From contig NZ_CP045178.1 of the NCBI RefSeq assembly GCF_009296025.1, forward strand, positions 6,882,001 through 6,946,000: a stretch of 64,000 nucleotides of DNA. Reading direction: 5' to 3'. The notes beneath the pieces were generated by a model. The model was not told where the DNA came from. It searched no databases and saw nothing but the letters and a program-made list of their open reading frames with translations. The DNA comes from Streptomyces tsukubensis (lineage in GTDB: Bacteria; Actinomycetota; Actinomycetes; Streptomycetales; Streptomycetaceae). This document shows positions 17,395 through 27,900 of this stretch, one piece after another. Position 1 is the stretch's first letter; each line of letters opens with the position of its first letter. The position numbers and the translations under genes were made by a program.

Positions 17395-18001
17395 GATAGC
17401 TGGTCAACATGGTGACCAGCCCGTTCTCAAGGCGGGCTGGATCGACGGCGTCGGGCGCCGCGAGCAGTTGGTGGACGACGGCTCCGACCGTGGACACGAC
17501 CAGCCGGGCGGCGACGTACGTGTCCTCGACGCGCGCCTGCGGGCTGCCCTCGATCCACTCCTGGACATACGCGACGACTTCCCGCTCGCGCTCCGCGATC
17601 TTCTTGCTCAGCTCCGGCGAGCGGGGGGCCTGTTCGAACATGACGCGCAGCAGGTGCGGGTCGTGGTGGTGGTTGGCGATCGCGGCCCGTACATGGGCGC
17701 GGATGACGTCCACGAGGGAATCCCCGGGGTCCTCGCCCTCGGGGCCTCCGATGACGATCGCCCCCTCGTCGAGGTGCCGCATCAGTAGCTCGACGAGGAT
17801 CGCATCTTTGTTCGGATAGTACTGATACAGCGAACCGATCGAGATATGCGCCTGCTGGGCGATCCGGTTGGTGGTCCCCGCGGCGTACCCGTAGTCGGAG
17901 AAAACGCGAGCAGCCGCCACGAGGATGCGCTGTCTGGTCAGCTCCGCCCGGTGCTGACGTGGCTGTTTACGTGGCCGAAGCGCGCGCGGGTCCAGCGTCA
18001 T
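17330..18001 (-). CDS. TetR family transcriptional regulator
   Basis: 223 residues from the ATG at 18001 with GGAGG five bases upstream. HTH at about residues 20-65 (AARVFSDYGYAAGTTNRIAQQAHISIGSLYQYYPNK, shown in part). C-terminal ligand domain unassigned. Divergent from the siderophore-interacting protein gene, with a candidate operator between, so it may regulate iron-siderophore handling or itself. Confidence 0.88.
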   Translation of the reverse strand: MTLDPRALRPRKQPRQHRAELTRQRILVAAARVFSDYGYAAGTTNRIAQQAHISIGSLYQYYPNKDAILVELLMRHLDEGAIVIGGPEGEDPGDSLVDVIRAHVRAAIANHHHDPHLLRVMFEQAPRSPELSKKIAEREREVVAYVQEWIEGSPQARVEDTYVAARLVVSTVGAVVHQLLAAPDAVDPARLENGLVTMLTSYLTADPRASHDRPPGRGADGDG

Positions 18002-18044
18002 GGCACCTCCAAGGCGCCTCTCGGAACGCGAGTGGCGCACGACC

Positions 18045-18058
18045 TGAATAATTGCTCA
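18045..18058. promoter_or_regulatory. Candidate TetR operator
   Basis: TGAATAATTGCTCA is symmetrical at five of seven base pairs and lies about 44 bases upstream of the TetR start at 18001, in the divergent region with the gene at 18200. It is the only AT-rich patch there and resembles common TetR half-sites. Confidence 0.45.
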
Positions 18059-18199
18059 CAATACTCCCATGACCTGCGGCGAAGCGGCGAGCCGCGGAGT
18101 CGACGGGTGCGCGCGGCAGCAGGGCCGTGCGGCTCAGTCCTCCCGGCGAGTCCCCGCGCCCACCCGACAAGTCGCTGCGAACGGAAAGCGAGCCGAAGC

Positions 18200-19003
18200 G
18201 TGCTGCCCAAAATACGCACACCGGAGAATCGGCGGATGATCACGCTGGAGGTGGTCGACACCGCGCGGCTGACGCCCGGCTTCTCGAACATCACCCTCGG
18301 CGGCCAGGAACTGGAGCACCTGACGCCCGCCGGCTTCGACCAGATCGTCCGCCTGTTCTTCCCCCGCGAAGGACAGGACGGCCTGTTCATGCCCACCCTC
18401 TCGAACGAGGCGTGGATGGCGCAGTTCCTCCTGCGGTCCCCGTCGCGGAGGCCCTGGGTGCGCAACTTCACCATCCGCCGTACCCGGCCCGAACTCGGTG
18501 AGGTGGACATCGAGTTCGCCCTGCACGGCGACACTCCGGCCTCCTCGTGGGCCAGGCGTGCCCGGCCGGGTGACCCCGCGGGCATCTTCGACATGGGGGT
18601 GTCCTATCTCCCGCAGGACGCCTCCGCGCCGCAGCTGCTCGTGGGTGACGAGAGCGCCCTGCCCGCGATCCTCGCCATCCTCGACCACGCGCCCGCCACG
18701 CTGATCGCGGACGTCTTCCTTGAGGTGCCCGTCGCCGCGGACGTCCGCCCGGACGTCACCGCCCCCGAAGGCGTACGTCTGCACTGGCTGGCCCGCGACG
18801 GTGCGGACTCCCTTCCCGGCACGCTGGCGCTGCGGGCCGTCGAGGAAGCGTCACTGCGGTCCGACCTCGGCTACAGCTGGATCGCGGGGGAGTCGGGACT
18901 CGCCACCGGCCTGCGGCGCCATCTGGTGCGGGACCGCGGCGTACCCAAGTCGGCCATCGCGTTCCAGGGCTACTGGCGCCACGGCCGGTCGACCCCGGGC
19001 TGA
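18200..19003 (+). CDS. Siderophore-interacting protein (FAD-dependent ferric-siderophore reductase)
   Basis: 267 residues if the GTG at 18200 is used, giving the family-like N-terminus LPKIRTPENRRMITLEV; an ATG at 18236 is the alternative. FAD-binding domain with RNFTIRRTRPELGEVDIEFALHG (about residues 85-107, shown over two lines of thought) and a C-terminal NAD(P)H-binding SIP domain containing LLVGDESALPAILAIL and YSWIAGESGLATGLRRHLV. These enzymes release iron from ferric siderophores in the cytoplasm. No siderophore synthesis genes are adjacent. Confidence 0.88.
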   Translation: MLPKIRTPENRRMITLEVVDTARLTPGFSNITLGGQELEHLTPAGFDQIVRLFFPREGQDGLFMPTLSNEAWMAQFLLRSPSRRPWVRNFTIRRTRPELGEVDIEFALHGDTPASSWARRARPGDPAGIFDMGVSYLPQDASAPQLLVGDESALPAILAILDHAPATLIADVFLEVPVAADVRPDVTAPEGVRLHWLARDGADSLPGTLALRAVEEASLRSDLGYSWIAGESGLATGLRRHLVRDRGVPKSAIAFQGYWRHGRSTPG

Positions 19004-19689
19004 GACCCGCTCGGAGCGAGGAGGAGCCACGGGGGGGAGCCGGATCCGGACGCGCCCCGTCCCAATGGCCGAATCCGGAGCGACCGGGTCCGGCGGGAAG
19101 ATCCAGCCAGGCCGCGGGCTCTCCCCGCGACTCGTCCAAGGGGGTCCCCATCGGCTGAAACCCCTGCTGATCTGCGCAGAAGGGGCAATGGGGGCGGACC
19201 CTCCCCGAGCGCCCTTCGGGCCATCCTCGTGGCAGGTGCGGCTGCCCGGGTTTGCGGCTGCCGGGAGGGGGATACCCGTGCCGACATGATCAAAGGGTGA
19301 AAGCGTGGCACACGGAGGGGCCCGGTCGGCTGGGACCGCGCTACCGTGCGGGTTCCGAAGGGGCCGCGACGCCCTCCCGGGGGGAGGCCGAGCGGCTCGA
19401 AGGCTCTCACGGAGAGGCGGAAGGTACACGTGATTGTCGACACTCGCGCCGTCACGCACGCCTCACGAGCTGCCCCTTTTCACGGAGAGCACAGGGGCGC
19501 GCACCGGTGCACGCGGAGACCGCGGGGTCTCCCTCCGGCCACCCGCGCCGCGCGTGCAGGCCGCAGGGGCCCACCGGGCTTCGAGCCGGCCGCCGCGACC
19601 GACAGACCACGGAGGCTCCGCCCGACGCCGGCCGGGAACAACGGCCGGGATCTCACCCGCACGCCACACCATGGAGGGTTGGACAACTG
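19004..19689. other. Intergenic region upstream of catalase
   Basis: 686 bases with no supported gene; frames across it have no domain and poor starts. It contains a small hairpin (GCGCCCTTCGGGC) near 19211-19223. It presumably holds the catalase promoter, but I see no convincing Fur- or OxyR-type box. Confidence 0.5.
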
Positions 19690-21213
19690 ATGGACGACAC
19701 CCCGCACAAACTGACCACCACGGATTCCGGCGCTCCGGTGGAGAGCGACGAACACTCGCTCACCGTCGGACCGGGCGGGCCGATCCTGCTCCAGGACGCG
19801 TACCTGATCGAGCAGATGGCACAGTTCAACCGGGAACGGATCCCCGAGCGCCAGCCCCACGCCAAGGGGAGCGGCGCCTTCGGGCACTTCGAGGTGACCG
19901 ACGACGTGAGCGCCTACACCAAGGCCGCTCTCTTCCAGCCCGGCACCACGACCGAACTCGTCGCCCGGTTCTCCACCGTCGCGGGTGAGCGCGGGAGCCC
20001 CGACACCTGGCGCGACCCGCGCGGCTTCGCGCTGAAGTTCTACACCAGCGAAGGCAACTACGACATGGTGGGCAACAACACCCCCGTGTTCTTCGTGAAG
20101 GACCCGATGAAGTTCCAGCACTTCATCCGGTCCCAGAAACGCCGGGCGGACAACAACCTCCGCGACCACGACATGCAGTGGGACTTCTGGACGCTGTCCC
20201 CCGAGTCCGCGCACCAGGTCACCTGGCTGATGGGCGACCGCGGAATCCCGCGCTCCTGGCGTCACATGAACGGCTACACCTCGCACACCTACATGTGGAT
20301 CAACGCGCGGGGTGAGCGGTTCTGGGTGAAGTACCACTTCAAGACCGACCAGGGGGTGGAGCACTTCACCCAGCACGAGGCCGACCAGATGGCCGCGGCG
20401 GACACCGATTACCACACGCGTGACCTCTTCGAGCACATCCGGGACGGCGAATTCCCCAGCTGGACGCTGCACGTGCAGGTCATGCCGTACGAGGAGGCCG
20501 CGGAGTACCGGTTCAACCCCTTCGACCTGACCAAGGTGTGGCCGCACAGCGACTACCCGCTGATCCGGGTCGGCAGGATGACCCTGGACCGCAACCCCAC
20601 CGACAACCACGCCGAGATCGAACAGGCCGCCTTCCAGCCGAACAACCTGGTCCCCGGTATCGGCCCGAGCCCGGACCGGATGCTGCTCGCCCGACTGTTC
20701 TCCTACGCGGACGCGCACCGCTACCGGATCGGCGCCAACTACCAGCAGCTGCCCGTCAACGCCCCCGTCTCGCCCGTCAACTCCTACTCCAAGGACGGGC
20801 AGATGGCGTACCGGAAGACCACCGACCCCGTCTACGCCCCGAACTCCAAGGGCGGTCCCGCGGCCGACACGGAACGCTACGGCAATCCGCCGAGCTGGTA
20901 CGCCGACGGTGAGATCACCAGGGCCGCCTACGTCTCGCACGCCGAGGACGACGACTGGGGCCAGGCGGGCACGATGGTGCGCGAGGTCCTTGACGACGCG
21001 GCCCGCGACCGGCTCGTGGACAACGTGGTCGGACACCTCCTCAACGAGGTCACCGAACCGGTCCTGCGGCGCGCCTTCGAGTACTGGTCGAACATCGACA
21101 AGTCGATCGGTGAGCGTATCGCGCAGGGGGTGCGCGACAAGGCGGGAGAGAAGGACCCGAAGGCCGCGGAGCAGGGCAACCCCGCACGCCGGAACATGCA
21201 GGAAAAAGCCTGA
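19690..21213 (+). CDS. Catalase (monofunctional, heme, clade 3-like)
   Basis: 507 residues from the ATG at 19690. Active-site His57 lies in [15 protein letters not shown], the [11 protein letters not shown] segment supplies the conserved Asn, and the heme-ligand Tyr lies in [14 protein letters not shown]. Length is that of small-subunit catalases (KatA type). It dismutates hydrogen peroxide in the cytoplasm. It stands alone between a long leader and a double terminator. Confidence 0.96.
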   Translation: MDDTPHKLTTTDSGAPVESDEHSLTVGPGGPILLQDAYLIEQMAQFNRERIPERQPHAKGSGAFGHFEVTDDVSAYTKAALFQPGTTTELVARFSTVAGERGSPDTWRDPRGFALKFYTSEGNYDMVGNNTPVFFVKDPMKFQHFIRSQKRRADNNLRDHDMQWDFWTLSPESAHQVTWLMGDRGIPRSWRHMNGYTSHTYMWINARGERFWVKYHFKTDQGVEHFTQHEADQMAAADTDYHTRDLFEHIRDGEFPSWTLHVQVMPYEEAAEYRFNPFDLTKVWPHSDYPLIRVGRMTLDRNPTDNHAEIEQAAFQPNNLVPGIGPSPDRMLLARLFSYADAHRYRIGANYQQLPVNAPVSPVNSYSKDGQMAYRKTTDPVYAPNSKGGPAADTERYGNPPSWYADGEITRAAYVSHAEDDDWGQAGTMVREVLDDAARDRLVDNVVGHLLNEVTEPVLRRAFEYWSNIDKSIGERIAQGVRDKAGEKDPKAAEQGNPARRNMQEKA

Positions 21214-21218
21214 CCTAC

Positions 21219-21255
21219 GGCGGCGGGCGGGCCCGGTGAGGGTTCGCCCGCCGCC
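21219..21255. terminator. Terminator hairpin after catalase
   Basis: Arms GGCGGCGGGCG (21219-21229) and CGCCCGCCGCC (21245-21255) are exact complements, six bases after the catalase stop. Confidence 0.7.
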
Positions 21256-21269
21256 GGACAGGACGACAC

Positions 21270-21313
21270 ACCGACGCGTCGCACTCCCTCACGGAGGGGT
21301 GCGACGCGTCGGT
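21270..21313. terminator. Bidirectional terminator between catalase and sortase
   Basis: Arms ACCGACGCGTCGCAC (21270-21284) and GTGCGACGCGTCGGT (21299-21313) pair perfectly over 15 bp, with a further CCCTC/GAGGG pairing inside the loop. It lies between two convergent genes. Confidence 0.75.
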
Positions 21314-21334
21314 GCGTGGTGCGGTGACCGGGCC

Positions 21335-21967
21335 TCACGCCTTCTCGACCGCTGTGAGGTGGGCGAAGACGACGACGTTGGCGGAGTAGCCCGTCTTGTG
21401 GCTGAAGGTGCCTCCGCAGGTGAGCAGCCGCAACTCCGGTCGGCCCGTGGTGCCGTACACCTTGTCGTCGGGGAACTCCTTCTTGCCGTACGTGTGGACG
21501 GCGTCGACCGTGAAGACGGCCGTGCGCCGGTCCGACCGTGTCACGTCCACGAACGCCCCTGGCCGGAGGGCGTTGAGGTTGAGGAACACGGCCGGACCCG
21601 TCCGGGTGTCCCGGTGCCCCACCAGGACCGACATGCCCTTCTCCCCGGGGCTCGGTCCACCTCCGTACCAGCCCACCAGCTTGGGTCGGCTCAGCGGTGG
21701 TGTCTCCAGGTCCCCGCTCCGCCGCACGGCCAGCTCCATCACCGGTGCCTCGACCATGATGCCGGGGAGCGACACCTCCGTCGGGGTCGCCCTTGGCAGG
21801 GGCGGTACGCCGGGACGGCCGGTGGTGGCCGCCGCCGGGGTGCCCCGCGGGTCGTCGCAGGCCCGGACAACTCCGGTCACCAGCGCGCAGGTTACGGAGA
21901 GAGTGAGGAACAGGCGGACGCGGCGGCTCGGACCGCGCCGGTGTCGGCGGCGGTCAGGCGGCGTCAT
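21335..21967 (-). CDS. Class F sortase
   Basis: 210 residues from the ATG at 21967. N-terminal signal-anchor (VRLFLTLSVTCALVTGVV), then the sortase barrel with catalytic His in VLVGHRD and Cys in LRLLTCGG. The catalytic Arg is not obvious in the usual place: the segment after the Cys reads TFSHKTGYSANVVVFA. The gene overlaps the preceding surface-protein gene by 14 bases, so that protein is a natural candidate partner or substrate. Confidence 0.88.
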   Translation of the reverse strand: MTPPDRRRHRRGPSRRVRLFLTLSVTCALVTGVVRACDDPRGTPAAATTGRPGVPPLPRATPTEVSLPGIMVEAPVMELAVRRSGDLETPPLSRPKLVGWYGGGPSPGEKGMSVLVGHRDTRTGPAVFLNLNALRPGAFVDVTRSDRRTAVFTVDAVHTYGKKEFPDDKVYGTTGRPELRLLTCGGTFSHKTGYSANVVVFAHLTAVEKA

Positions 21968-22562
21968 GGCCGCGGCGACGGGCCCGTCGGACGAGGACCA
22001 CCCCCGCGGTGCTGACGGCGGCGGTCACCAGGAGCGGGCCACCCACGCCCCACGAGTCGTCGGTTCCCGAGGCGGCCGCGTTGGACATGCCGCCCCCGCC
22101 GGCCGCGACGGCCCCCGAGGGCTTCTTGTTGTCGTCGCGCTCGCCGATCGAGCAGTTGATGCGGAAGGTCTTCTTCTTCGGCACGCCGCCGGGGATGGTC
22201 CAGCTCAGCTCGTAGGTGCCGTTGGGGAGGGAGTAGTCCGGGGTGTGGCCCGCGCCGTTCACCAAGGGCAACTCCCCGGTGAGAACTGGCTTGTCGGGTG
22301 ATTTCGGCTGTGGGGTCACCGTCCAGGTGGCCGCCTTGGCGGTCTCGAAGTTGCGCGCGGAGAGCGTGAACTTGCAGACCTCCTTCTCGTCGCGTGTGTC
22401 ACTTGGCGCCATCCCCGTCTTGTGCACGGCGATGTCGCCGCTGTCTCCGGGGGCGGCCACAGCCGCCGTCGCCCCCGCCAGGGAGACGCCGGCGAATGCC
22501 AGGGTCGCCGCAGCGGTGGCAGTGCGCACGCGGATGACGGGACGGCTGGGAGAGCTGGGCAT
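21954..22562 (-). CDS. Secreted, C-terminally anchored surface protein
   Basis: 202 residues. Sec signal peptide (AATLAFAGVSLAGATAAVAA) followed by a small beta-rich domain with two cysteines and an SLPNGTYELSWTIPGG segment, a Gly-rich linker, and a C-terminal membrane helix with RRARRRGHDAA tail. No clear LPXTG-like motif precedes the helix, so anchoring by the neighbouring sortase is uncertain. Function unknown. Upstream inverted repeat at 22585-22603. Confidence 0.75.
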   Translation of the reverse strand: MPSSPSRPVIRVRTATAAATLAFAGVSLAGATAAVAAPGDSGDIAVHKTGMAPSDTRDEKEVCKFTLSARNFETAKAATWTVTPQPKSPDKPVLTGELPLVNGAGHTPDYSLPNGTYELSWTIPGGVPKKKTFRINCSIGERDDNKKPSGAVAAGGGGMSNAAASGTDDSWGVGGPLLVTAAVSTAGVVLVRRARRRGHDAA

Positions 22563-22584
22563 GGGATGCCTTTCGGAGATGTCA

Positions 22585-22603
22585 AAGTATGTTTGTCATA
22601 CTT
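22585..22603. promoter_or_regulatory. Inverted repeat in promoter of surface protein-sortase operon
   Basis: AAGTATG (22585-22591) and CATACTT (22597-22603) pair around TTTGT, 23 bases upstream of the start at 22562, in an AT-rich patch. A likely operator or promoter element; the regulator is unknown. Confidence 0.5.
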
Positions 22604-23081
22604 ATCGATGTCGGTGGCTCCTTTACTGCCACCTAACAGCGCGTCATATGCCGCGAAGCGTCCCCAGGCCCCCGAATGGTCGAGCTACCACTCCCCGTTC
22701 CGGTCCTCCACGGCGGTGCCAGTGGGTGGCGGCGCGCGGGCCGTCGATCAGTGACGCGGGTGCGTTCGTGACGGTCCTCAGGGGTCCTTCCACCCGGAAG
22801 ATCGCCCTCACCGTCGCCTCAGCCGACGAGGCCGCCTTCACGCTCCGTGCTCCTGGCGGGGTGATCCCCGGGGAGTCCGCCGCGCAGGGGGCGCTCAAGG
22901 TCGCCGCGGGGACTCTCATCGGACCGGTCCAGGCCGGGTCCTGACGGTCGGACACGGACACGATCGGGTGGCTGACGTCCCGGCGGACAGGCACCCGATC
23001 GGTTTCCGTGGATCTGCCGACGGCCGCACGCGCGCCGACGGGGTGTCAAGGGCCGGACGCGCACGCTCGGCCGTGCGGGCC
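22604..23081. other. Intergenic region, no gene supported
   Basis: 478 bases between the surface-protein promoter and the end of a LysR gene. Frames are short and without motifs; nothing recognised. Confidence 0.5.
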
Positions 23082-23978
23082 TCAGTAGTGCGCGTCGCGC
23101 AGCGTCTCGCGCAACCAGCGGTGGGCGGGATCGGCGTCGAGGCGCTTGTGCCACAGCAGTCGGATCTCGGCCGCGGGCAGCTCCACGGGGATCGGGAACC
23201 AGCGGACGCCGAGGGAGTGGCCGTAGCCGTCGGCCAGGCGTCGCGGGACGAGTCCGACGTAGTGGCTGGAGGCGACCAGCAGCAGCGCCATGGCGAAGGT
23301 CGGCACGACAGCGGCGACGTGGCGCCGAAGGCCGGCCGAGTCGAGGAAGTCGTCGAGCGGACCACGTGCCCGCCCCCGGCGCGAGGCGGAGACGTGGGGC
23401 TCCTCGCACAGTTCCGCCAGGGTCGGCGGACGGGATCGGCCCAGGGCGCTGTCGACGTGGGCGATGCCCACCATTCGCTCGTGGTAGAGCACGGACGAGC
23501 ACAGGTCGGGAGCCATCCGCCGCCCTGCGCCGATGTCCAGGTCGACCGTGCCGTCGCGCAGGGTCTCGACGCTCTCGTCGCCCTCCGCGACGAAGCGGAG
23601 CATCACACCCGGAGCCCGCGCGGCGGTGGCCTCGACGGCGGCGGCCGTCAAGGTGGCGGCCACTCCGTCGTTGATCCTGATCGTGAAGGTGCGGCGCAGC
23701 TCGGCGGGGATCACCTCGCGGTCGGCGCTGACCAGTGCCGACGCCTGGTCGAGAAGTGACCTGACCCGGGGCGCGGTGCGCAGCGCGAAGGGGGTGGGGG
23801 TCATCCCGCGCCCGGCGCGCACCAGGATCGGGTCGTCCATGGCCCGGCGGAGCCGGGCGAGAGCCCTGCTGGTCGCGGGGATGGACAGGTGCAGGTGCTC
23901 GGAGGCGGCCGTGACGCTGCTCTCCTGGAGAAGCGCGTCGAAGACACGCAGCAGGTTCAGGTCGAGCTGTTCCGTCAT
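23082..23978 (-). CDS. LysR family transcriptional regulator
   Basis: 298 residues from the ATG at 23978. HTH at the N-terminus ([39 protein letters not shown], in part; about residues 7-45) and a PBP2-type effector domain of the NodD/ToxR-like group. Divergent from the darcynin gene (start 24136), its likely target. Confidence 0.9.
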   Translation of the reverse strand: MTEQLDLNLLRVFDALLQESSVTAASEHLHLSIPATSRALARLRRAMDDPILVRAGRGMTPTPFALRTAPRVRSLLDQASALVSADREVIPAELRRTFTIRINDGVAATLTAAAVEATAARAPGVMLRFVAEGDESVETLRDGTVDLDIGAGRRMAPDLCSSVLYHERMVGIAHVDSALGRSRPPTLAELCEEPHVSASRRGRARGPLDDFLDSAGLRRHVAAVVPTFAMALLLVASSHYVGLVPRRLADGYGHSLGVRWFPIPVELPAAEIRLLWHKRLDADPAHRWLRETLRDAHY

Positions 23979-24135
23979 CGTTGCATCGTACGCAATGACC
24001 TCTTGCGGTAGTTGCGTGGCCCGAGAAACGGAATCTCCCTACCTTCGTGGTCATGGAGCCGTACGGGGGCGGAGACCTCCCGTACGGCTCCGTGGACGAA
24101 TGACGAATGACGAAGACGACGAAGGAGACACCGAC

Positions 24136-24501
24136 ATGTCCTCTGCACCGTTCGAAGCAGGCGTGACCGCGTTCATGCTGGTCAAGAGCACGCCCAAGTG
24201 GCTCGCCCTCACGGTCGACGAGCGTTTGGCGGCATTCCGGAACGACGTGCTCCCCGCCGTGCGGGAGAAGGCCACGAACGTCCGCTCGCGCTTCTTCGAC
24301 ACCGAGTTCTACTCGGCATCGGTGACGGACGTGTGGATGTGGGAAGCCGCCGACCACGAGTCGTACCAGCTCCTCATCGAGGCTCTGCGCGAAACGCCTT
24401 TCTGGGACCACTACTTCGAGGTCTCCGAGCTGCTGGTCGGGGTCGAGAACGGCTATGCCAAGAACTACGGCATGAACGCCGTCGCCACCGTCGAGCTCTG
24501 A
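24136..24501 (+). CDS. Darcynin family protein
   Basis: 121 residues from the ATG at 24136, behind GAAGGAG. The whole protein follows the darcynin pattern: [38 protein letters not shown] and [22 protein letters not shown]. The family is widespread and of unknown biochemical role. Controlled presumably by the divergent LysR gene. Ends before a strong hairpin. Confidence 0.88.
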   Translation: MSSAPFEAGVTAFMLVKSTPKWLALTVDERLAAFRNDVLPAVREKATNVRSRFFDTEFYSASVTDVWMWEAADHESYQLLIEALRETPFWDHYFEVSELLVGVENGYAKNYGMNAVATVEL

Positions 24502-24554
24502 ACCCACGCGGCCGCCGGGACGCGTTCGCCGACGGGAGCCCGGCCGGGGGCGTG

Positions 24555-24591
24555 CCGCGAGGCCGTGCTCCGGGAGAGCACGGCCTCGCGG
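24555..24591. terminator. Strong bidirectional terminator hairpin
   Basis: Arms CCGCGAGGCCGTGCTC (24555-24570) and GAGCACGGCCTCGCGG (24576-24591) pair perfectly over 16 bp around CGGGA. It lies between the convergent darcynin and immunity-like genes. Confidence 0.88.
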
Positions 24592-24616
24592 GTGTGGCGC
24601 GACACCTACGGGACAC

Positions 24617-24934
24617 CTACCAGTAGGTGCGCGTGATCCTGTCGGGCAGTCGCCCCTGCCGCCCCCTCTCCTGGAAGATCACCGATGCCGCGATCAGGAA
24701 GGAGCGGCGGAGTTCCGGGTCCGGGTCGGGGTGTCCCACATTCCCGACGTTTTTGTCGAGGAACATGTCGCCAAGAGGTATTCCCTCCGAGGTGCAAGGG
24801 CGGGCTACTGATTCCTCCGGATCGATCAGGATGTTTCCGATGGCCCCTTCCGCGGTTTCCCAGGAATACACGGATCCTGTTTTGAAGGAAAGGACCTTCC
24901 TGCACGTCAGTGATGCTGTCACGGGAATTCCCAC
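24617..24934 (-). CDS. Probable immunity protein for the adjacent RHS toxin
   Basis: 105 residues from a GTG at 24934, starting 38 bases downstream of the RHS stop on the same strand; the GTG at 24922 is another start. No recognised family: a compact small protein with TGSVYSWETAEGAIGNILIDPEE and a C-terminal FLIAASVIFQERGRQG. The position, size and orientation are those of cognate immunity genes of polymorphic toxins (known), so immunity is inferred from context only. It uses more non-GC codons than its neighbours. Confidence 0.6.
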   Translation of the reverse strand: MGIPVTASLTCRKVLSFKTGSVYSWETAEGAIGNILIDPEESVARPCTSEGIPLGDMFLDKNVGNVGHPDPDPELRRSFLIAASVIFQERGRQGRLPDRITRTYW

Positions 24935-24971
24935 CAGTTCGCTCGCGCCAGGGACTTGATCACCGATTTGA

Positions 24972-27900
24972 TCACCTGAATCCTATACCGTCCGCTGCGG
25001 GCGCATGCTCGTCCCAGGTGTGGCCGGCGTCCAGAGTCGCCTGGTGGGCGCGGCGATAGTTCTGATCACCGTGCTGACGCATCCAGTTCGACTCGTACAG
25101 TTCATGTGCGAGCAGATCGAAATCACTGGGGTGCGGATTTCCGTTCTGAAGCCGTTCCCAGGCCCTGGCGATACGCGGATTGGCATCGAACCGCATCATT
25201 CCCGCGTCAAGCTGATGCGATTCGATGAACAGGTGGTTGTAGATCTGATTGATATCGGCCGCGGAATAGCCGTGCGACGCCGCGGTCTGCGCCAACCGGT
25301 CGAGCTGGGCGTCGGCGCGGATCGCGTCGTAGGCGTGATCCGCCCATTCCAGCTCGAAGTCCATCTCGCTGCGCGGCCGCCGGAAGGACGAACCGCCGGA
25401 CTGCAGCTCCCGTTCCGTGGCCACCGCCGTCCGCCGCCACCCGGTCAGCCCGCCGACCCCGGTGAGGACCAGCTGCTGGGTGAGTTCGTCGGCCGTCTCC
25501 GCGTACAGATCGGCGAGCGCGTCGCAGCCCTGCTGCCTGAGCATCGACTCGGCCCGGTAGAGCCGGTAGGCGGGGCGGACGGGGAGGTACTTGTCGACGA
25601 ACGCCCCCGCGCCGCCGTTCTCTCCGGTGAACGCGTCCTCCAGGTCCCCGAGGAACACGAAGGGCGACTTGGCGACGTCGACGAAGGCGTCGCCGAAGAT
25701 ACCGAGCACGTCGCCGAGGCCGCCGACCCGGTCGTTGTTCGGGTCGGCGGGGGCCAGACCGCTGGGGTCGGTGAGCACGCTGGGCACGTTGTCGGCGTAG
25801 GCGTACGCGGAGACATACGGCGTCGACAGGTCCCTGGCGGCCGGATCGGACCGGTTGAAGCGACCGGTGGCGGTGTCGTACTGGCGGGCGTGCAGATCGA
25901 GATCGCCGGTGCTGGACTCGTACCGGGCGCCGGTGTACGACGGGGTGCTCGCGGGCGCGCCGCTCGCGATGGTGTTCAGGACACGCGTGCCGAACGGGTC
26001 GTAGGCCCAGCGCTCGTAGAGGGTCCCGGTGCTGCCCACGACGTCGACGGGGGAGCCCTGGGTGTCGTGGTGGTAATAGAAGAGCGCCCCGGCGCCGGTC
26101 CTGGTGGCGGTGGGCCGGCCGAGCGGGTCGTAGCGGTAGGACTGCTTGACCGTCCAGTCGCTGTCGTACTCGGTGGCCAGAATCGGCAGCGGGGCGTTGG
26201 GGTCCCACTGGGTGCGGTTGGTGACCGCACCGTCCTCAACGGTGGCGACCTGGTTGCCGCTCGCGTCGTGGTCGTAGGTGTAGGAGGTGTCCCCGACGGT
26301 GGCGGCGGAGATCTGTCCGGCCAGGTCGTAACTGTAGGTGTCGGAGCCCGCCTTGGTCCGGTTGCCCTCGGCGTCGTGATCGTAGGCGGTGGTCCTGGAG
26401 CCGGTGGTGGTCGAGGTGAGCTGGTCGGCCGCGTCGTAGGCGTAGCCGGTGTCGGCGCCGCCCAGCGTCGAGGTCAGCCGGTTGCCGACCTTGTCGTAGG
26501 TGTAGGACGTGGTGCGGCTCGCGGCGCAGCCGGTGACCTCGGGCTGCGGCGCGCAGCCGGAGGTGAGCCGGCCGGCCGCGTCATAGGTGAGGTCGTAGCC
26601 GCCGGTGCCGACATCGGCCCGGGTGATGTCGACGTGCGAGGGCAGGCCCGCCTTGGACAGGGTCAGCGCCGTCCTGGTGACCGTGGCGTCCGCCTTGCTC
26701 GCCGTCACCGCGGTGATCCGGCCCGCCCGGTCGTACGTGCGGGCTTCGGTCTCGGTGTTGGGCAGGGCCGATGAGGTCAGGTTGCCCGCCGGGTCCCAGG
26801 TGTACTTGGTGCTCTTGCCGTCGGCGGCCATCGTTTCGGTGCGGCCGTCGGCGTCGTACGTGTACGCGATCGTGTTGCCGTCGGCGTACTCGCGGGTGCG
26901 TATCTGCCCGGCGGCGTCATAGGTGTAGGAGAAGCCGCGTGTCCTGGTGAGATTGCCGACCGTGTCGTAGACGAAGTCCTCGGAGATCTTGGAGTTCGCG
27001 CGGGCGGTCAGTTGCCCGGCGTCGTCGTAGCCGAAGGTCGCGTCGGGGGTGGCATCCGAGTAGTCGGTTTTGGTGAGCAGGCCACGCGGGTCGTACGTGT
27101 ATCCGGTGCTGCCGCGGGGGGTGGTCTTCTCGGTGACGTTGCCTTCCGCGTCGTACGCGTAGGCCGTCTTCCGCCGCAGCGGATCGGTGGTCGAGACGAG
27201 GCGGTGCACCGCGTCGTAGCCGTACGCGGTGACGTGCTTGTTGGCGTCGGTGCGCTCGGTGAGGTTGCCGAGCTTGTCGTACCCGTAGGCCGTGACCCCG
27301 CCGTCGGGAGCGGTGACCTCGGTCAGCTGATCCAGGTCGTCGTAACCGTAGGAGGTGGTGCGCCCGTCGGCGTCCTCGCGCTCGACGGCCTTGCCGAGGG
27401 CGTCGTAGGCGGTGGTGGTCACTCCACCGAGCGGATCGGTGACCTTGGTGGGGTTGCCCGCCGGGTCGTAGCCGTACGTCGTCGTGTACTGGGCGGGGTC
27501 GGCGCCGGTGGCGTGGCCGCGCGGATCCACCACGGTGGCCTGGCGGCCGTCGCCGTCATAGGTCCAGCTCGACCTGTGGCCGAGTGGCGAGGTGCGGCTG
27601 AGCAGATTGCCGTCGGCGTCGTAGGCGTAGGCCGTGGCCCTGCCCAGCTGGTCGGTGCTGCTGCTGAGGCGGTTGTTCTTGTCGTAGACGGCGGCGGTCG
27701 TCCTGCCTGCGGCGTCGGTCGTGCTTGTGACATTGCTGTTGGCGTCGTAGGTGGAGCCGGTGGTGTGGCCCAGCGGATCGGTGACCACCAGCGGCCGGTT
27801 GATCGCGTCGTAGGTCGTCTTCGTCGTCGCGCCGGTGGGGCCGGTCGTCCCGGTGGGATTGCCGGCCGCGTCGTACGCGTAGGAGGTGGTGTGGGCGGCC

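Noticed and set aside
19004..19689. Riboswitch upstream of catalase
   Set aside because: I compared it with what I recall of common actinomycete riboswitch motifs (such as ydaO) and saw no matching conserved core.
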